The notes below the pieces were generated by a model. That model was not told the origin of the DNA and ran no database searches. It saw only the letters and a program-made list of their open reading frames with translations. The translations under genes were made by a program, and so were the position numbers. DNA of 43,158 bases from DASZZZ01 sp036260375 (GTDB lineage: Bacteria > Actinomycetota > CADDZG01 > WHSQ01), in NCBI GenBank assembly GCA_036260375.1, contig DASZZZ010000112.1, positions 1-43,158 of the forward strand. The letters run 5' to 3'. This document shows positions 15,976 through 23,552 of this stretch, in pieces (within the stretch, counting starts at the first letter, position 1; each line of letters starts with the position of its first letter).

Positions 15976-16803
15976 CTATTCGTCGCTCCACTGCGTGCGC
16001 GGACGCTCTTGCTTGCGCCCGTCGACCTCGACGTCGGTGCGCTCGTCGTAGAACGCGAGGAATCCCGCGACCGCGTGCGCATCGTGGTTCGGCTCCTCGT
16101 AGCACCACGCGACGTTCTCGCCTCGGGCCCCGAGGCTCGGAGCCGAGTAGTGGACCGCCCGACCCTTGTACGCGCAGTGGGTCACGAGGTCGCCGCGCTC
16201 GAGGAGGTCCATGCGAGCGTCGTCCTTGGAGACGTAGTAGCGCGGTGGGAGGCTCGTCTCGAACAGCATCCTCGGGCGCGTCGTCTCGGCCAGCACGACG
16301 CCGTCGACCGAGACGCGCACGTGGCGGGAGCTCGGCAGCACGTCGATGCGCGCGTACGGGTCGCGCGGGTGCACGAAGATCGCCTCGTCCTCTTCCAACC
16401 ACGCGTCGACGCGCTCGAAGTAGAACGCGACGTGATCGGCGAGGAACGACGCGGGCTCGACCGGCGTCTCGTATCCCCACAGCGCGTCGGCCGACGTCTC
16501 GTCTCCGACGACGATCGACCAGTACGTAGCGTCGCCCTTGAACGGGCAGTGGCTCGTGGTATCGCTGCGCCGAAGCAGGTCGGAGCGCACGTCGGACCGC
16601 GGGAAGTAGTAGACCGGCAGGTGTCCCGTCTCGTGGAGCAGCTTGGTCTCGGTGCTGTCGGCGACGACCTCGCCGGCGAAGACGACGCGCACGCGCTTGG
16701 CACAGGGATCGAAGTACAGGACCTGCGCGGGCGATTCGATCGTGTAGTTGCCGACCCCCGCCGGCCGCTCGCCGAACGGCCCGGTTCCCTTGGAAAGGCT
16801 CAT
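15976..16803 (-). CDS. Tandem DUF427-domain protein
   Basis: This 275-residue protein has two copies of DUF427. The first has VRVVFAGEVVADSTETKLLHET, PVYYFPRSDV and THCPFKGDATYWSI up to about residue 115. The second repeats the pattern with VRVSVDGVVLAETTRPRML, PRYYVSKDDA and THCAYKGRAVHYSA from about residue 160. The shared HCxxKG segment is the family hallmark. DUF427 proteins are common in actinobacteria as single or double domains; their biochemical role is not established. No signal peptide or membrane segment is seen. It is convergent with dinB2 and 15 bp downstream of the secreted beta-propeller gene. I assign the family only. Confidence 0.85.
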   Translation of the reverse strand: MSLSKGTGPFGERPAGVGNYTIESPAQVLYFDPCAKRVRVVFAGEVVADSTETKLLHETGHLPVYYFPRSDVRSDLLRRSDTTSHCPFKGDATYWSIVVGDETSADALWGYETPVEPASFLADHVAFYFERVDAWLEEDEAIFVHPRDPYARIDVLPSSRHVRVSVDGVVLAETTRPRMLFETSLPPRYYVSKDDARMDLLERGDLVTHCAYKGRAVHYSAPSLGARGENVAWCYEEPNHDAHAVAGFLAFYDERTDVEVDGRKQERPRTQWSDE

Positions 16804-16818
16804 CTCTCTCCGTCGGTC

Positions 16819-18156
16819 CTAGATGCGGCGGGCGCTCGTGACCGTGTCGCCGGCGTCGGCCCTCGCCGTGTCGGTCCCGCGGCCCCCGTCGACCGCGTCG
16901 TTGCCCGAGACGTCGTCGCGCGACCGGAGCGTGTCGTCGCCGCGGCCGCCCTCGAGCGTGTCGCCGCCCCGGCCCCCGACGATCGTGTCCGCGCCGCCGC
17001 CCCCGAGGATCGTGTCGGCGCCGCGACCGCCGGAGATCGTGTCGTTGCCGCCGCCGCCGCAGATGACGTCGGCGCCCGACGTGCCGGTCAGCGTCTCCGC
17101 GTCCGGCGTGCCGTGCACCGTGCACGCCGACTCGCCGCCGCCGTGCCAGTCGGGGGCCGCGCCGCCGCCGTACGTCAGACGGCGCGCCGCCGAGGCCGTG
17201 TCGGACGATGCGACGCGCGCCACGCGCCCGCTCGCCGCGGCCTCCAGCGTCGCGGGGACGTCGACGACGTACAGCTCCGTCGTCCAGCCCGTGGCGCGGT
17301 TGCTCTGGAACACGATCTGCGTGCCGTCGGGCGACCACGACGGGTAGTCGTCGCCCGCGGAGTCGTTGGTGAGGTTCGTCTGTGCGGTGCCGTCCGCGTT
17401 CATGACCCAGATCTCCCAGTCGCCGCAGCACGGGGAGTCGGTCGCGGCCATGAACGCGATCTTGCCGCCGTCGGGCGACCACTCGGGCGCCCAGTCCTGA
17501 CGCGACGCGCCGTCGTCGGGATGGTTGTTCGTCAGGTTGACCTCGCCCGTGCCGTCGACGCTCATCTTGACGATCTCCCAGTCGCCGTTGCGAACCGCGG
17601 TGAACGCGATCTCATCCCCGCGCGGCGACCACGCGGGCGTGATCTCCTCGTAGTCCTCGAACGTCAGGCGCGTCTCGTTCGTGCCGTCCGCGTTCATCGT
17701 GAAGATGTCCGACTGCGTCTCCATGACGTCGCCGGGCACGTATGCGGAGAAGACCATCCGCGCGCCGTCCGGCGACCACGACGGCGACGACTCCGACCGG
17801 CCGGGCGTGTTCGTGACGTTGGTGCGGTTGGAGCCGTCGGCGTCCATGACGAAGATCTCGTCGTGCCACCAGCCCTCGTTGTGGGGGTCCGGGAGCGTCG
17901 TCGTGAACGCGATCCTCGTTCCGTCCGGCGACCACTGCGGATCAGTCTCGTCGACGTCCGGCGTGTTCGTCACGTTGACGACGTCGGTCCCGTCCGCGTT
18001 CATGACGAAGACGTCGTGTGAGTCCGACGACGTGCGGCGCGCGAACGTGATCTTGCCGTCGGGCGACGCGGTCTGGGCACTCGACGCGACCGTCAACGGT
18101 CCTGCGAGCAGCGCGGTGACGAGCGCCCACGCGACGGCATGTCCGATCGGCTTCAA
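16819..18156 (-). CDS. Secreted TolB-type beta-propeller protein with C-terminal RTX repeats
   Basis: This 445-residue protein begins with a TTG codon placed 5 nt after a strong GGAGG site (start 18156), giving a clean signal peptide (LKPIGHAVAWALVTALLAG then AQTASPDG). Residues about 35-345 hold six or so propeller blades with WSPDGTRIAF-like repeats and VMNADGT turns, as in TolB/PD40 proteins. After a Ser/Ala linker, residues about 365-440 are RTX-type glycine-Asp repeats (GGxGxDT), which fold as a calcium-binding parallel roll. It should act outside the cell. A role in binding or adhesion is a guess. An upstream in-frame ATG at 18237 would place 27 charged residues before the signal peptide and was rejected. 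Confidence 0.87.
   Translation of the reverse strand: MKPIGHAVAWALVTALLAGPLTVASSAQTASPDGKITFARRTSSDSHDVFVMNADGTDVVNVTNTPDVDETDPQWSPDGTRIAFTTTLPDPHNEGWWHDEIFVMDADGSNRTNVTNTPGRSESSPSWSPDGARMVFSAYVPGDVMETQSDIFTMNADGTNETRLTFEDYEEITPAWSPRGDEIAFTAVRNGDWEIVKMSVDGTGEVNLTNNHPDDGASRQDWAPEWSPDGGKIAFMAATDSPCCGDWEIWVMNADGTAQTNLTNDSAGDDYPSWSPDGTQIVFQSNRATGWTTELYVVDVPATLEAAASGRVARVASSDTASAARRLTYGGGAAPDWHGGGESACTVHGTPDAETLTGTSGADVICGGGGNDTISGGRGADTILGGGGADTIVGGRGGDTLEGGRGDDTLRSRDDVSGNDAVDGGRGTDTARADAGDTVTSARRI
16846..17079 (-). repeat. RTX (GGxGxDTx) nonapeptide repeat block
   Basis: About six imperfect repeats of 9 residues (27 bp) encode GGGGNDTIS, GGRGADTIL, GGGGADTIV, GGRGGDTLE and GGRGDDTLR, then degrade toward the C-terminus. 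Asp and Gly positions match calcium-binding RTX turns. Confidence 0.8.
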
Positions 18157-18294
18157 GCGTCCCTCCTCGGAGCGTGCCTCGAGGCGGCGCCCCGGCCGGG
18201 CCGCACGACCTCCTCGTCGTGTCCAACCGATCGCCACCGGGCGCGATTCCGGTCGCGCGCTACGCAGTCCTGCGTATCCGCGCGCGCCGCGCCG

Positions 18295-18591
18295 TCAGGG
18301 AAGCGTCTCGGCGTCCCGCGAGCCGATGATCGAGTCCTCGAGCCGGCAGCTCCAGTCGACGACGACGTCGAAGAGGGCGAGCGCGAAGTCGTCGGGGAAA
18401 CGGTGCCGCTCGCCGAGCTCGACGAAGTGCGCGCGCACCTCGTCATTGCGCTCCGGCTGCATCATCGGGATGCCGTTGGCCTTCTTGAAGCGGGCGACCT
18501 CGCGGCAGACGTCGAAGCGCTCGCCGAGCAGCGCGAGGATGCGCTCGTCGAGGTCGTCGATGCGGTCCCTGAAGGGCCGTAGCTGGTCCAT
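18295..18591 (-). CDS. Chorismate mutase, AroQ type II
   Basis: This is a 98-residue all-helical chorismate mutase domain. The first helix FRDRIDDLDERILALLGERF has the conserved Arg, Asp and Leu of the active site. RFKKANGIPMMQPER provides the Lys and Arg that bind chorismate, and the third helix is ALFDVVVDWSCRLEDSII. It converts chorismate to prephenate for phenylalanine and tyrosine; isochorismate-pyruvate lyases share the fold and cannot be fully excluded. ATG 18591 was chosen because the domain begins right there; an upstream ATG adds 24 unrelated residues. It lies downstream of the aminodeoxychorismate synthase and GNAT genes, another enzyme at the chorismate branch point. Confidence 0.85.
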   Translation of the reverse strand: MDQLRPFRDRIDDLDERILALLGERFDVCREVARFKKANGIPMMQPERNDEVRAHFVELGERHRFPDDFALALFDVVVDWSCRLEDSIIGSRDAETLP

Positions 18592-18678
18592 GCGAGTCAC
18601 CCCCGACCGAGGCCCCCGGCGATGAGGGCGGCGCAGTTCGGACGGGGGCCAGGTTACCGTCACCCGTCGCGCCCGGAG

Positions 18679-19158
18679 TCACGGCGCACCGCCGGCGACC
18701 TTCCTTCGCATGCGCGGCCCGACGGTCTCGAAGCCGCACCGCTCGTAGAACGCGCGCGTGCGCTCGGACCCCGCGAACGACGGGCGCGGCAGCCCGACCT
18801 CGACGGTCGTGACGCCGCGCTCGCGCGCGGCCGCCACGACGGCTTCGACCAGCGCCGCGCCCGTCCCCGCCCCGCGCGCGTCCGGCGCGACCCACAACTC
18901 CTGTATCACCGCGACGCGGCCCCCGGCGTGCACCGCCCACCCGTAGCTCGCCGCGATCACGCCGGTCAGCGCGTCGCCGTCGACCGCGATCACGACGGCG
19001 CCGGCGTCGGGGTCGGTCGCAAGCCGGTCGAACGCCGCGCGCGCGCCGGCCGGCGCGCGCTCGCCGGGGCGCGCGCGCAGCTCCGCGAGCAGGCGTCCGA
19101 CCGCGCCGACGACCGCGTCGCCGTCGGCGGCGGTCGCGCGTCGCACCGTCGTCGTCAC
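18679..19158 (-). CDS. GNAT-family N-acetyltransferase
   Basis: This 159-residue protein has the GNAT fold. The acetyl-CoA motif A is in IQELWVAPDARGAGTGAALVEAVVAAA, including the R/Q-x-x-G-x-G/A loop, and the C-terminal motif is RAFYERCGFETVGPRM. Its GTG start overlaps the stop of the aminodeoxychorismate synthase gene (GTGA), so it is probably cotranslated with it. The substrate (a small amine or protein N-terminus) cannot be told from the sequence. Confidence 0.87.
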   Translation of the reverse strand: MTTTVRRATAADGDAVVGAVGRLLAELRARPGERAPAGARAAFDRLATDPDAGAVVIAVDGDALTGVIAASYGWAVHAGGRVAVIQELWVAPDARGAGTGAALVEAVVAAARERGVTTVEVGLPRPSFAGSERTRAFYERCGFETVGPRMRRKVAGGAP

Positions 19159-21281
19159 ACGCGCGTCGGCGCCGGCGCGACCCGCAGCGCGTCGATGACG
19201 GCCTGCATCGGCGCGCGCGCCTTGAGCTCCGTCTCGGCGAGCTCCTCGTCGGGATCGGAGCCGTACACGATCGCGCCGCCGGTGCCGATCGTGAGGCGGT
19301 CGTCGTGCGCCACGATCGTGCGGATGACGACGTTGAGGTCGGCCGGGCCGCTCGCCGACAGGTAGCCGAGTGCGCCCGAGTAGACGCCGCGGGGGCCGGG
19401 CTCGAGCGCGTCGAGCAGCTCCATCGTGCGCAGCTTCGGCGCGCCCGTCATCGAGCCGGCGGGAAAGCACGCGCGCACGCAGTCGAGCACGCTCTTGCCG
19501 GCGCGCAGCCGTCCCCGCACGGTGGACACGAGCTGGTGCACGCCCGCGTACGTCTCGACCGCCATGAGGTGCGGGACGTGGACCGTCCCGACGTCGCACA
19601 CGACGCCGAGGTCGTTGCGCACGAGGTCCACGATCATGAGGTTCTCGGCGCGCGTCTTGTCGCTCGTGCGCAGCGCCTCCGCCAGCGCGCGGTCATGCGC
19701 CGGCGTGGCGCCGCGCGGCGCGGTGCCCTTGATCGGCTTCACCTCGGCCCATCCGTCGCGCCCGACGCGCAGGAACCGCTCGGGCGACGAGCAGTGCACG
19801 GCGACGTCGCCGAAGCGGAGGTACGCGGCGTGCGGCGCCGGGTTGAGACGGCGAAGGCGCCGGTACAGCGACAGGTCGTCGGGCCGCTCGGCGCACGTGA
19901 GCCGGTTCGTCAGGCACATCTCGTAGCTCTCGCCGTCGCGCAGGTAGTCCCTGCAGCGCTCGACGTCGTCGCGGTAGTCGCGCGGCGCGCGACGCCACTC
20001 GAAGCGCGCCGCGCGCTCGTAGGCGGCGGGCCCGAGCGGCGGCAGCGGCGGCAGCGACGCGAGACGGCGCCGCACGGCGGCCGCCCAGCGCGCCGCGTCG
20101 CCGGTCTCGCCCGAGCGGTGCAGACACACGAGGTAACAGGCATCCTCGGCGTGGTCGAACGCGACGACGCGGTCGGCGACGACGAAGGCCGCGTCGGGCA
20201 CCTCGGAGCGGTGGCGCGGCATGCTCCCGCAGTCGGCCCTGAGCTCGTATCCGAAGTAGCCCGCGACGCCGCCGTGGAAGTCGAACGGCACGTCGGGCGC
20301 GCCGACGCGGCGCTCGTCGAGGAGCGCGTCGAGGTGATCGAAGACGGTACGCGCGTCGGAGCGCGCGCCGCGCTCGGTGCTCGTCGTGACGGTCCCGGTC
20401 GCGACGTCGTAGCGCACGACGGCCGCGTGCGGGCCGCGGTCGTCACCCATGAACGAGAAGCGCGCCAGCCCCGGCTCGACGCGGCTGCTGTCGAGCCAGA
20501 ACGCGTTCTCGGAGCGGCCGAACAGCGCGACGAAGGCGCGCTCCGCGTCGACGGCGAACGGGACGCGCTCGACGTGCACGCGCCACTCGGCGCGCGCGGG
20601 CCGTGCGGCGCCCGTGCCGGGCGTCGCGGCACGCGGGGGCCGGACGACGTCGCGCTCGTCGCGGCGCGGCCGCGGCGCGACGGCGGTGCGCCGCGGGCCG
20701 GCGCGGCGCGCCGACAGCCGCGCGAAGTTCTCGACGAGCGCGCGGCCGTGCTCGGTGCAGACCGACTCGGGGTGGAACTGCACGCCCCACCACGGACGCG
20801 CGCGGTGCGCGACGCCCATGACGACGCCGTCGTCGCACCACGCGGTGGGCTCGAGCGTCTCCGGCAGGTCGGGCGCGACGCACAGCGAGTGGTAGCGCAC
20901 GACCTCGAATCCCTGTGGCAGCCCGGCGAACAGCCCGCGCCCCGTGTGCCGGACGCGGTCGACGCGACCGTGCATGACCTCGGGCGCGTGCTCGACGCGC
21001 GCGCCCGACAGCAACCCGATCCCCTGATGGCCGAGGCACACCCCGAGCACCGGGACGGTCGCGGCGCGCAACGCCGCCGCGCACACGCCGAAGTCGCGCG
21101 CGCGGTCGGGTCGTCCCGGCCCGGGCGACAGCACGACGTTGTCGAACCCCCTCAGCGAGCGCTCCGACCACGACGGGTCGTCGTTGCGCACGACGACGGG
21201 CTCGACGCCGTTGACCTCCCACAACAGTTGGAACAGGTTGAACGTGTACGAGTCGTAGTTGTCGATCAACAGCGTTCGCAA
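19155..21281 (-). CDS. pabAB: Fused aminodeoxychorismate synthase (PabA-PabB)
   Basis: This is a 708-residue fusion. Residues 1-190 form the glutamine amidotransferase (Cys82 in GVCLGHQ, His170 and Glu172 in VQFHPES). After a basic linker, residues about 235-700 form the chorismate-binding synthase. The PIKGT motif with Lys518 marks aminodeoxychorismate synthase rather than anthranilate synthase, which has PIAGT. DLVRNDLG, GSMTGAPK and TGGAIVYGSDPDEELAET complete the active site. It makes 4-amino-4-deoxychorismate for folate, or p-aminobenzoate-derived natural products. The TTG at 21281, shortly after a G-rich stretch, gives the family's usual N-terminus (RTLLIDNYDSYT); the longer frame adds 44 Arg-rich residues. 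Confidence 0.93.
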   Translation of the reverse strand: MRTLLIDNYDSYTFNLFQLLWEVNGVEPVVVRNDDPSWSERSLRGFDNVVLSPGPGRPDRARDFGVCAAALRAATVPVLGVCLGHQGIGLLSGARVEHAPEVMHGRVDRVRHTGRGLFAGLPQGFEVVRYHSLCVAPDLPETLEPTAWCDDGVVMGVAHRARPWWGVQFHPESVCTEHGRALVENFARLSARRAGPRRTAVAPRPRRDERDVVRPPRAATPGTGAARPARAEWRVHVERVPFAVDAERAFVALFGRSENAFWLDSSRVEPGLARFSFMGDDRGPHAAVVRYDVATGTVTTSTERGARSDARTVFDHLDALLDERRVGAPDVPFDFHGGVAGYFGYELRADCGSMPRHRSEVPDAAFVVADRVVAFDHAEDACYLVCLHRSGETGDAARWAAAVRRRLASLPPLPPLGPAAYERAARFEWRRAPRDYRDDVERCRDYLRDGESYEMCLTNRLTCAERPDDLSLYRRLRRLNPAPHAAYLRFGDVAVHCSSPERFLRVGRDGWAEVKPIKGTAPRGATPAHDRALAEALRTSDKTRAENLMIVDLVRNDLGVVCDVGTVHVPHLMAVETYAGVHQLVSTVRGRLRAGKSVLDCVRACFPAGSMTGAPKLRTMELLDALEPGPRGVYSGALGYLSASGPADLNVVIRTIVAHDDRLTIGTGGAIVYGSDPDEELAETELKARAPMQAVIDALRVAPAPTRV

Positions 21282-21445
21282 CAGTGCCCCCCGCCGGCGT
21301 CGCGCCGGCTCCGGTAGTCGGGTGCGGGCAATGTAACAGCCGTCCTCGGCGCGCCACGGGCGGTTCGTCGCGACGTTTCCGGACCGCGTGGAGGGCGCCG
21401 GGCGGACGCGCACGGGCGCGTCGTCGTGGGCCGTTCCGTCGTGGG

Positions 21446-21451
21446 CATGAT
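21446..21451 (+). promoter_or_regulatory. -10-like hexamer 6 nt before transglycosylase start
   Basis: CATGAT lies exactly 6 nt before the ATG at 21458. It matches the spacing of the other leaderless-type promoters in the window, although the hexamer itself is weaker. It falls in the 176-bp gap between divergent pabAB and this gene, which otherwise shows nothing distinct. Confidence 0.3.
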
Positions 21452-21457
21452 GGCGGG

Positions 21458-22432
21458 ATGCGTTGCATCGCCGCCGCGGTGGCCGCCGTCGTCGCGCTGT
21501 CGTCGGTCTCGTGCGACGACTCCGGCACGCCGCGCGGCGCCGGCCCGTCGGCGCGCGCCACGGCCCCCGGCGTCACGCCCTCGCCGCCCGGCACCGAGCC
21601 CGCCACGCCGGCTCCGCCGTCCGGCGACGCGCGCCGCGCGCGGCCGCGGCCGCCCGGTCCCGACGCCCCGCTCCCGGGGCGCTCCGGTGCGCTGGCGCGG
21701 CGCGTCGACGCGCGCACGCGCGCCCTCTACGCGGCCGTGGACGAGTGGGTCGAACGCGGACGGCCGCGCAGGCGGCGCGTGCCGCGTGCGCTCGAGCTGA
21801 ACGCCCTCTACGTGCAACGCGCCTATCGCGTGCTGGCGCGCGACGAGCGGCTCGCGCAGCGCGTCCTGCCGCGCCTGCACGGCGTGGCGGCGGCCGACGC
21901 GCGCGCCGCGGTGCCGGCGATCCGCGGGCTCCTGTCGCTCGCGCGGCCGGTGAACCCGCGCGCGTTCCGCGTCGGTCCCCCGACGCCGGCCGGCGCGCTG
22001 CTGCGTCACTACCGCGCCGCGCAGCGCCGCTTCGGCGTGCGCTGGGAGCTCCTCGCGGCGGTCAACTTCGTCGAGTCGCGCTTCAACCGCATGCGCTCGG
22101 CGAGCTACGCGGGGGCCCTCGGCCCGATGCAGTTCCTGCCGTCGACGTGGGACGCCTACGGCATGGGGGGCGACGTCCACGATCCGCGCGACGCGATCAT
22201 GGGGGCCGCGAACTACCTCGCCGCATCGGGCGCCCCGGACGACGTGCGCGGCGCCCTGTACGCATACAACCCGTCCGAGATCTACGTCGACGCGGTGCTG
22301 CGGTACGCGCGCCGGATCGAGCGGCGCGACGACGCGTTCTACGCGCTGTACGCGTGGCAGGTGTTCGTGACGACGGCGCGCGGCGACGTCCGCCTCACCG
22401 GTCCCGGGCTGCGCCGGCCGCTCACGGATTGA
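21458..22432 (+). CDS. Secreted lytic transglycosylase
   Basis: This 324-residue protein has an N-terminal export signal (MRCIAAAVAAVVALSSVSC). The Cys could be lipid-attached, but the -3 residue is Ser, so the lipobox is imperfect. A Pro/Ala/Arg-rich linker runs to about residue 85. The catalytic domain contains ELLAAVNFVESRFN with catalytic Glu206, then GALGPMQFLPSTWDAYG and a DPRDAIMGAANYL segment typical of Slt/MltB-like transglycosylases. These enzymes cleave peptidoglycan glycan strands with formation of anhydromuramic ends. The gene's end overlaps the end of the convergent GH26 gene by 11 bp. Confidence 0.88.
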   Translation: MRCIAAAVAAVVALSSVSCDDSGTPRGAGPSARATAPGVTPSPPGTEPATPAPPSGDARRARPRPPGPDAPLPGRSGALARRVDARTRALYAAVDEWVERGRPRRRRVPRALELNALYVQRAYRVLARDERLAQRVLPRLHGVAAADARAAVPAIRGLLSLARPVNPRAFRVGPPTPAGALLRHYRAAQRRFGVRWELLAAVNFVESRFNRMRSASYAGALGPMQFLPSTWDAYGMGGDVHDPRDAIMGAANYLAASGAPDDVRGALYAYNPSEIYVDAVLRYARRIERRDDAFYALYAWQVFVTTARGDVRLTGPGLRRPLTD

Positions 22433-23444
22433 AGTGCGGTTGGTTCGCGACGTCGCGGAACGCCCGGAACGCGCGCGAGTCGGTGCGCACGACCCAGCGG
22501 GGGTCGGAGTTGAAGTAGACGATCGCAGCGACCGACGGCATCTCCTCGGCCGCGACGCGCGCCATCTCGCGCAGCCAGCGCGATCGGCTCCCGCCGACCT
22601 TCGCGCTGGCGGTCTCGGCGATCATGATCGGCTTGCGCGTCGCGAAGCGCCTGTAGAAGCTCCGGAACGTCGCGCCGAACGAGCGCCACGACGACCACTC
22701 CTTGAGCGTGCCCCAGTTGAATCCGCTCGCCGCGACCCAGTCGACGTAGTCGTCGCCCGGGTAGTAGGCCTCGACGTCGTTCCACGCGTCGTCGGGAACC
22801 GATTCGTTGTTCGGCCCCCACACCCACACGACGTTCCGCGCTCCCTCGCGTACGAACACGTCGTGCACGTGGCGGTACGCGGCGATCCAGTGCGCGGGCC
22901 CGTTGGTCGTTCCCGTGTCGTGCTGGTTGGGGCCGCCCCACGGGTACCAGTAGCCGTTCATCTCGTGGCCCCACCGCAGGAACACGGGGGCCGCGAGGTC
23001 CCGCAGCGCGCGCGCCTTGCGCGCGATCATCTCGTCGTAGTTGCCCGCGGCGATGCCGCGGAGAGACGCGCCGTAGGGCTCCCACGACACCATGGGAATT
23101 CGGCCCTTGCGGACGTCCCACCGGACCATGCCGTCGGGGAGCTCGCCGTACCAGTGCACGAAGTGGTGGCCGATCGCGTACTTCCGGCCGAGCTTGCGCT
23201 CGTAGCGGGTGATCGCCTCCTTCTCCGCGTGCAGCCCGCTCCAACGGCTGTCCGGGTCGTGGAACGCGCCGAACAGCAAGCCCGTCGACGGCACGAGCTT
23301 CGCCTGCGGCCGGATCGTCCGCGGGGCGACGCCCTGGGGAGCGGCGAACGCGCCGGACCACGGCGCGACGGCGACCGCGAGCGCGACGGCGCCGCTCGCA
23401 CAACGAAGCAAGGAATTGCGCACCACGTCCGCTATCCGCTTCAC
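22422..23444 (-). CDS. Secreted glycoside hydrolase family 26 (beta-mannanase-like)
   Basis: This 340-residue protein starts at GTG with a Sec signal peptide (residues about 12-35, ending GAFAAP). The TIM-barrel has RWGHEMNGYWYPWG with the acid/base Glu161 and IMIAETAS with the nucleophile Glu277, the standard GH26 pair. VVWVWGPNN and YYPGDDYVDWV are also family segments. GH26 enzymes hydrolyse beta-mannans or mixed-linkage glucans outside the cell; which glycan is not clear here. No carbohydrate-binding module is fused. The 108 bp upstream hold no gene. Confidence 0.9.
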   Translation of the reverse strand: MKRIADVVRNSLLRCASGAVALAVAVAPWSGAFAAPQGVAPRTIRPQAKLVPSTGLLFGAFHDPDSRWSGLHAEKEAITRYERKLGRKYAIGHHFVHWYGELPDGMVRWDVRKGRIPMVSWEPYGASLRGIAAGNYDEMIARKARALRDLAAPVFLRWGHEMNGYWYPWGGPNQHDTGTTNGPAHWIAAYRHVHDVFVREGARNVVWVWGPNNESVPDDAWNDVEAYYPGDDYVDWVAASGFNWGTLKEWSSWRSFGATFRSFYRRFATRKPIMIAETASAKVGGSRSRWLREMARVAAEEMPSVAAIVYFNSDPRWVVRTDSRAFRAFRDVANQPHFNP

Positions 23445-23552
23445 CGAACCCGACCTTTCGCGACGACCCCCCGATACCTTCTCTGGCCGGACGGACGATA
23501 GCGTCGGTGCGCGCGTACTTTCGCGCGGACGGCGATTTGACGGGAAGATCCC

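Noticed and set aside
16846..17079. Short regular repeat block that could resemble a CRISPR-like or satellite array
   Set aside because: The period is 27 bp and in frame, encoding RTX nonapeptides; it has no spacers.
16009..18021. 670-codon plus-strand frame across DUF427 and propeller genes
   Set aside because: It spans two convincing minus-strand genes and their junction, and contains no recognisable domain.
19305..21317. 670-codon plus-strand frame opposite pabAB
   Set aside because: It is an antisense shadow; the minus strand encodes complete amidotransferase and synthase motifs.
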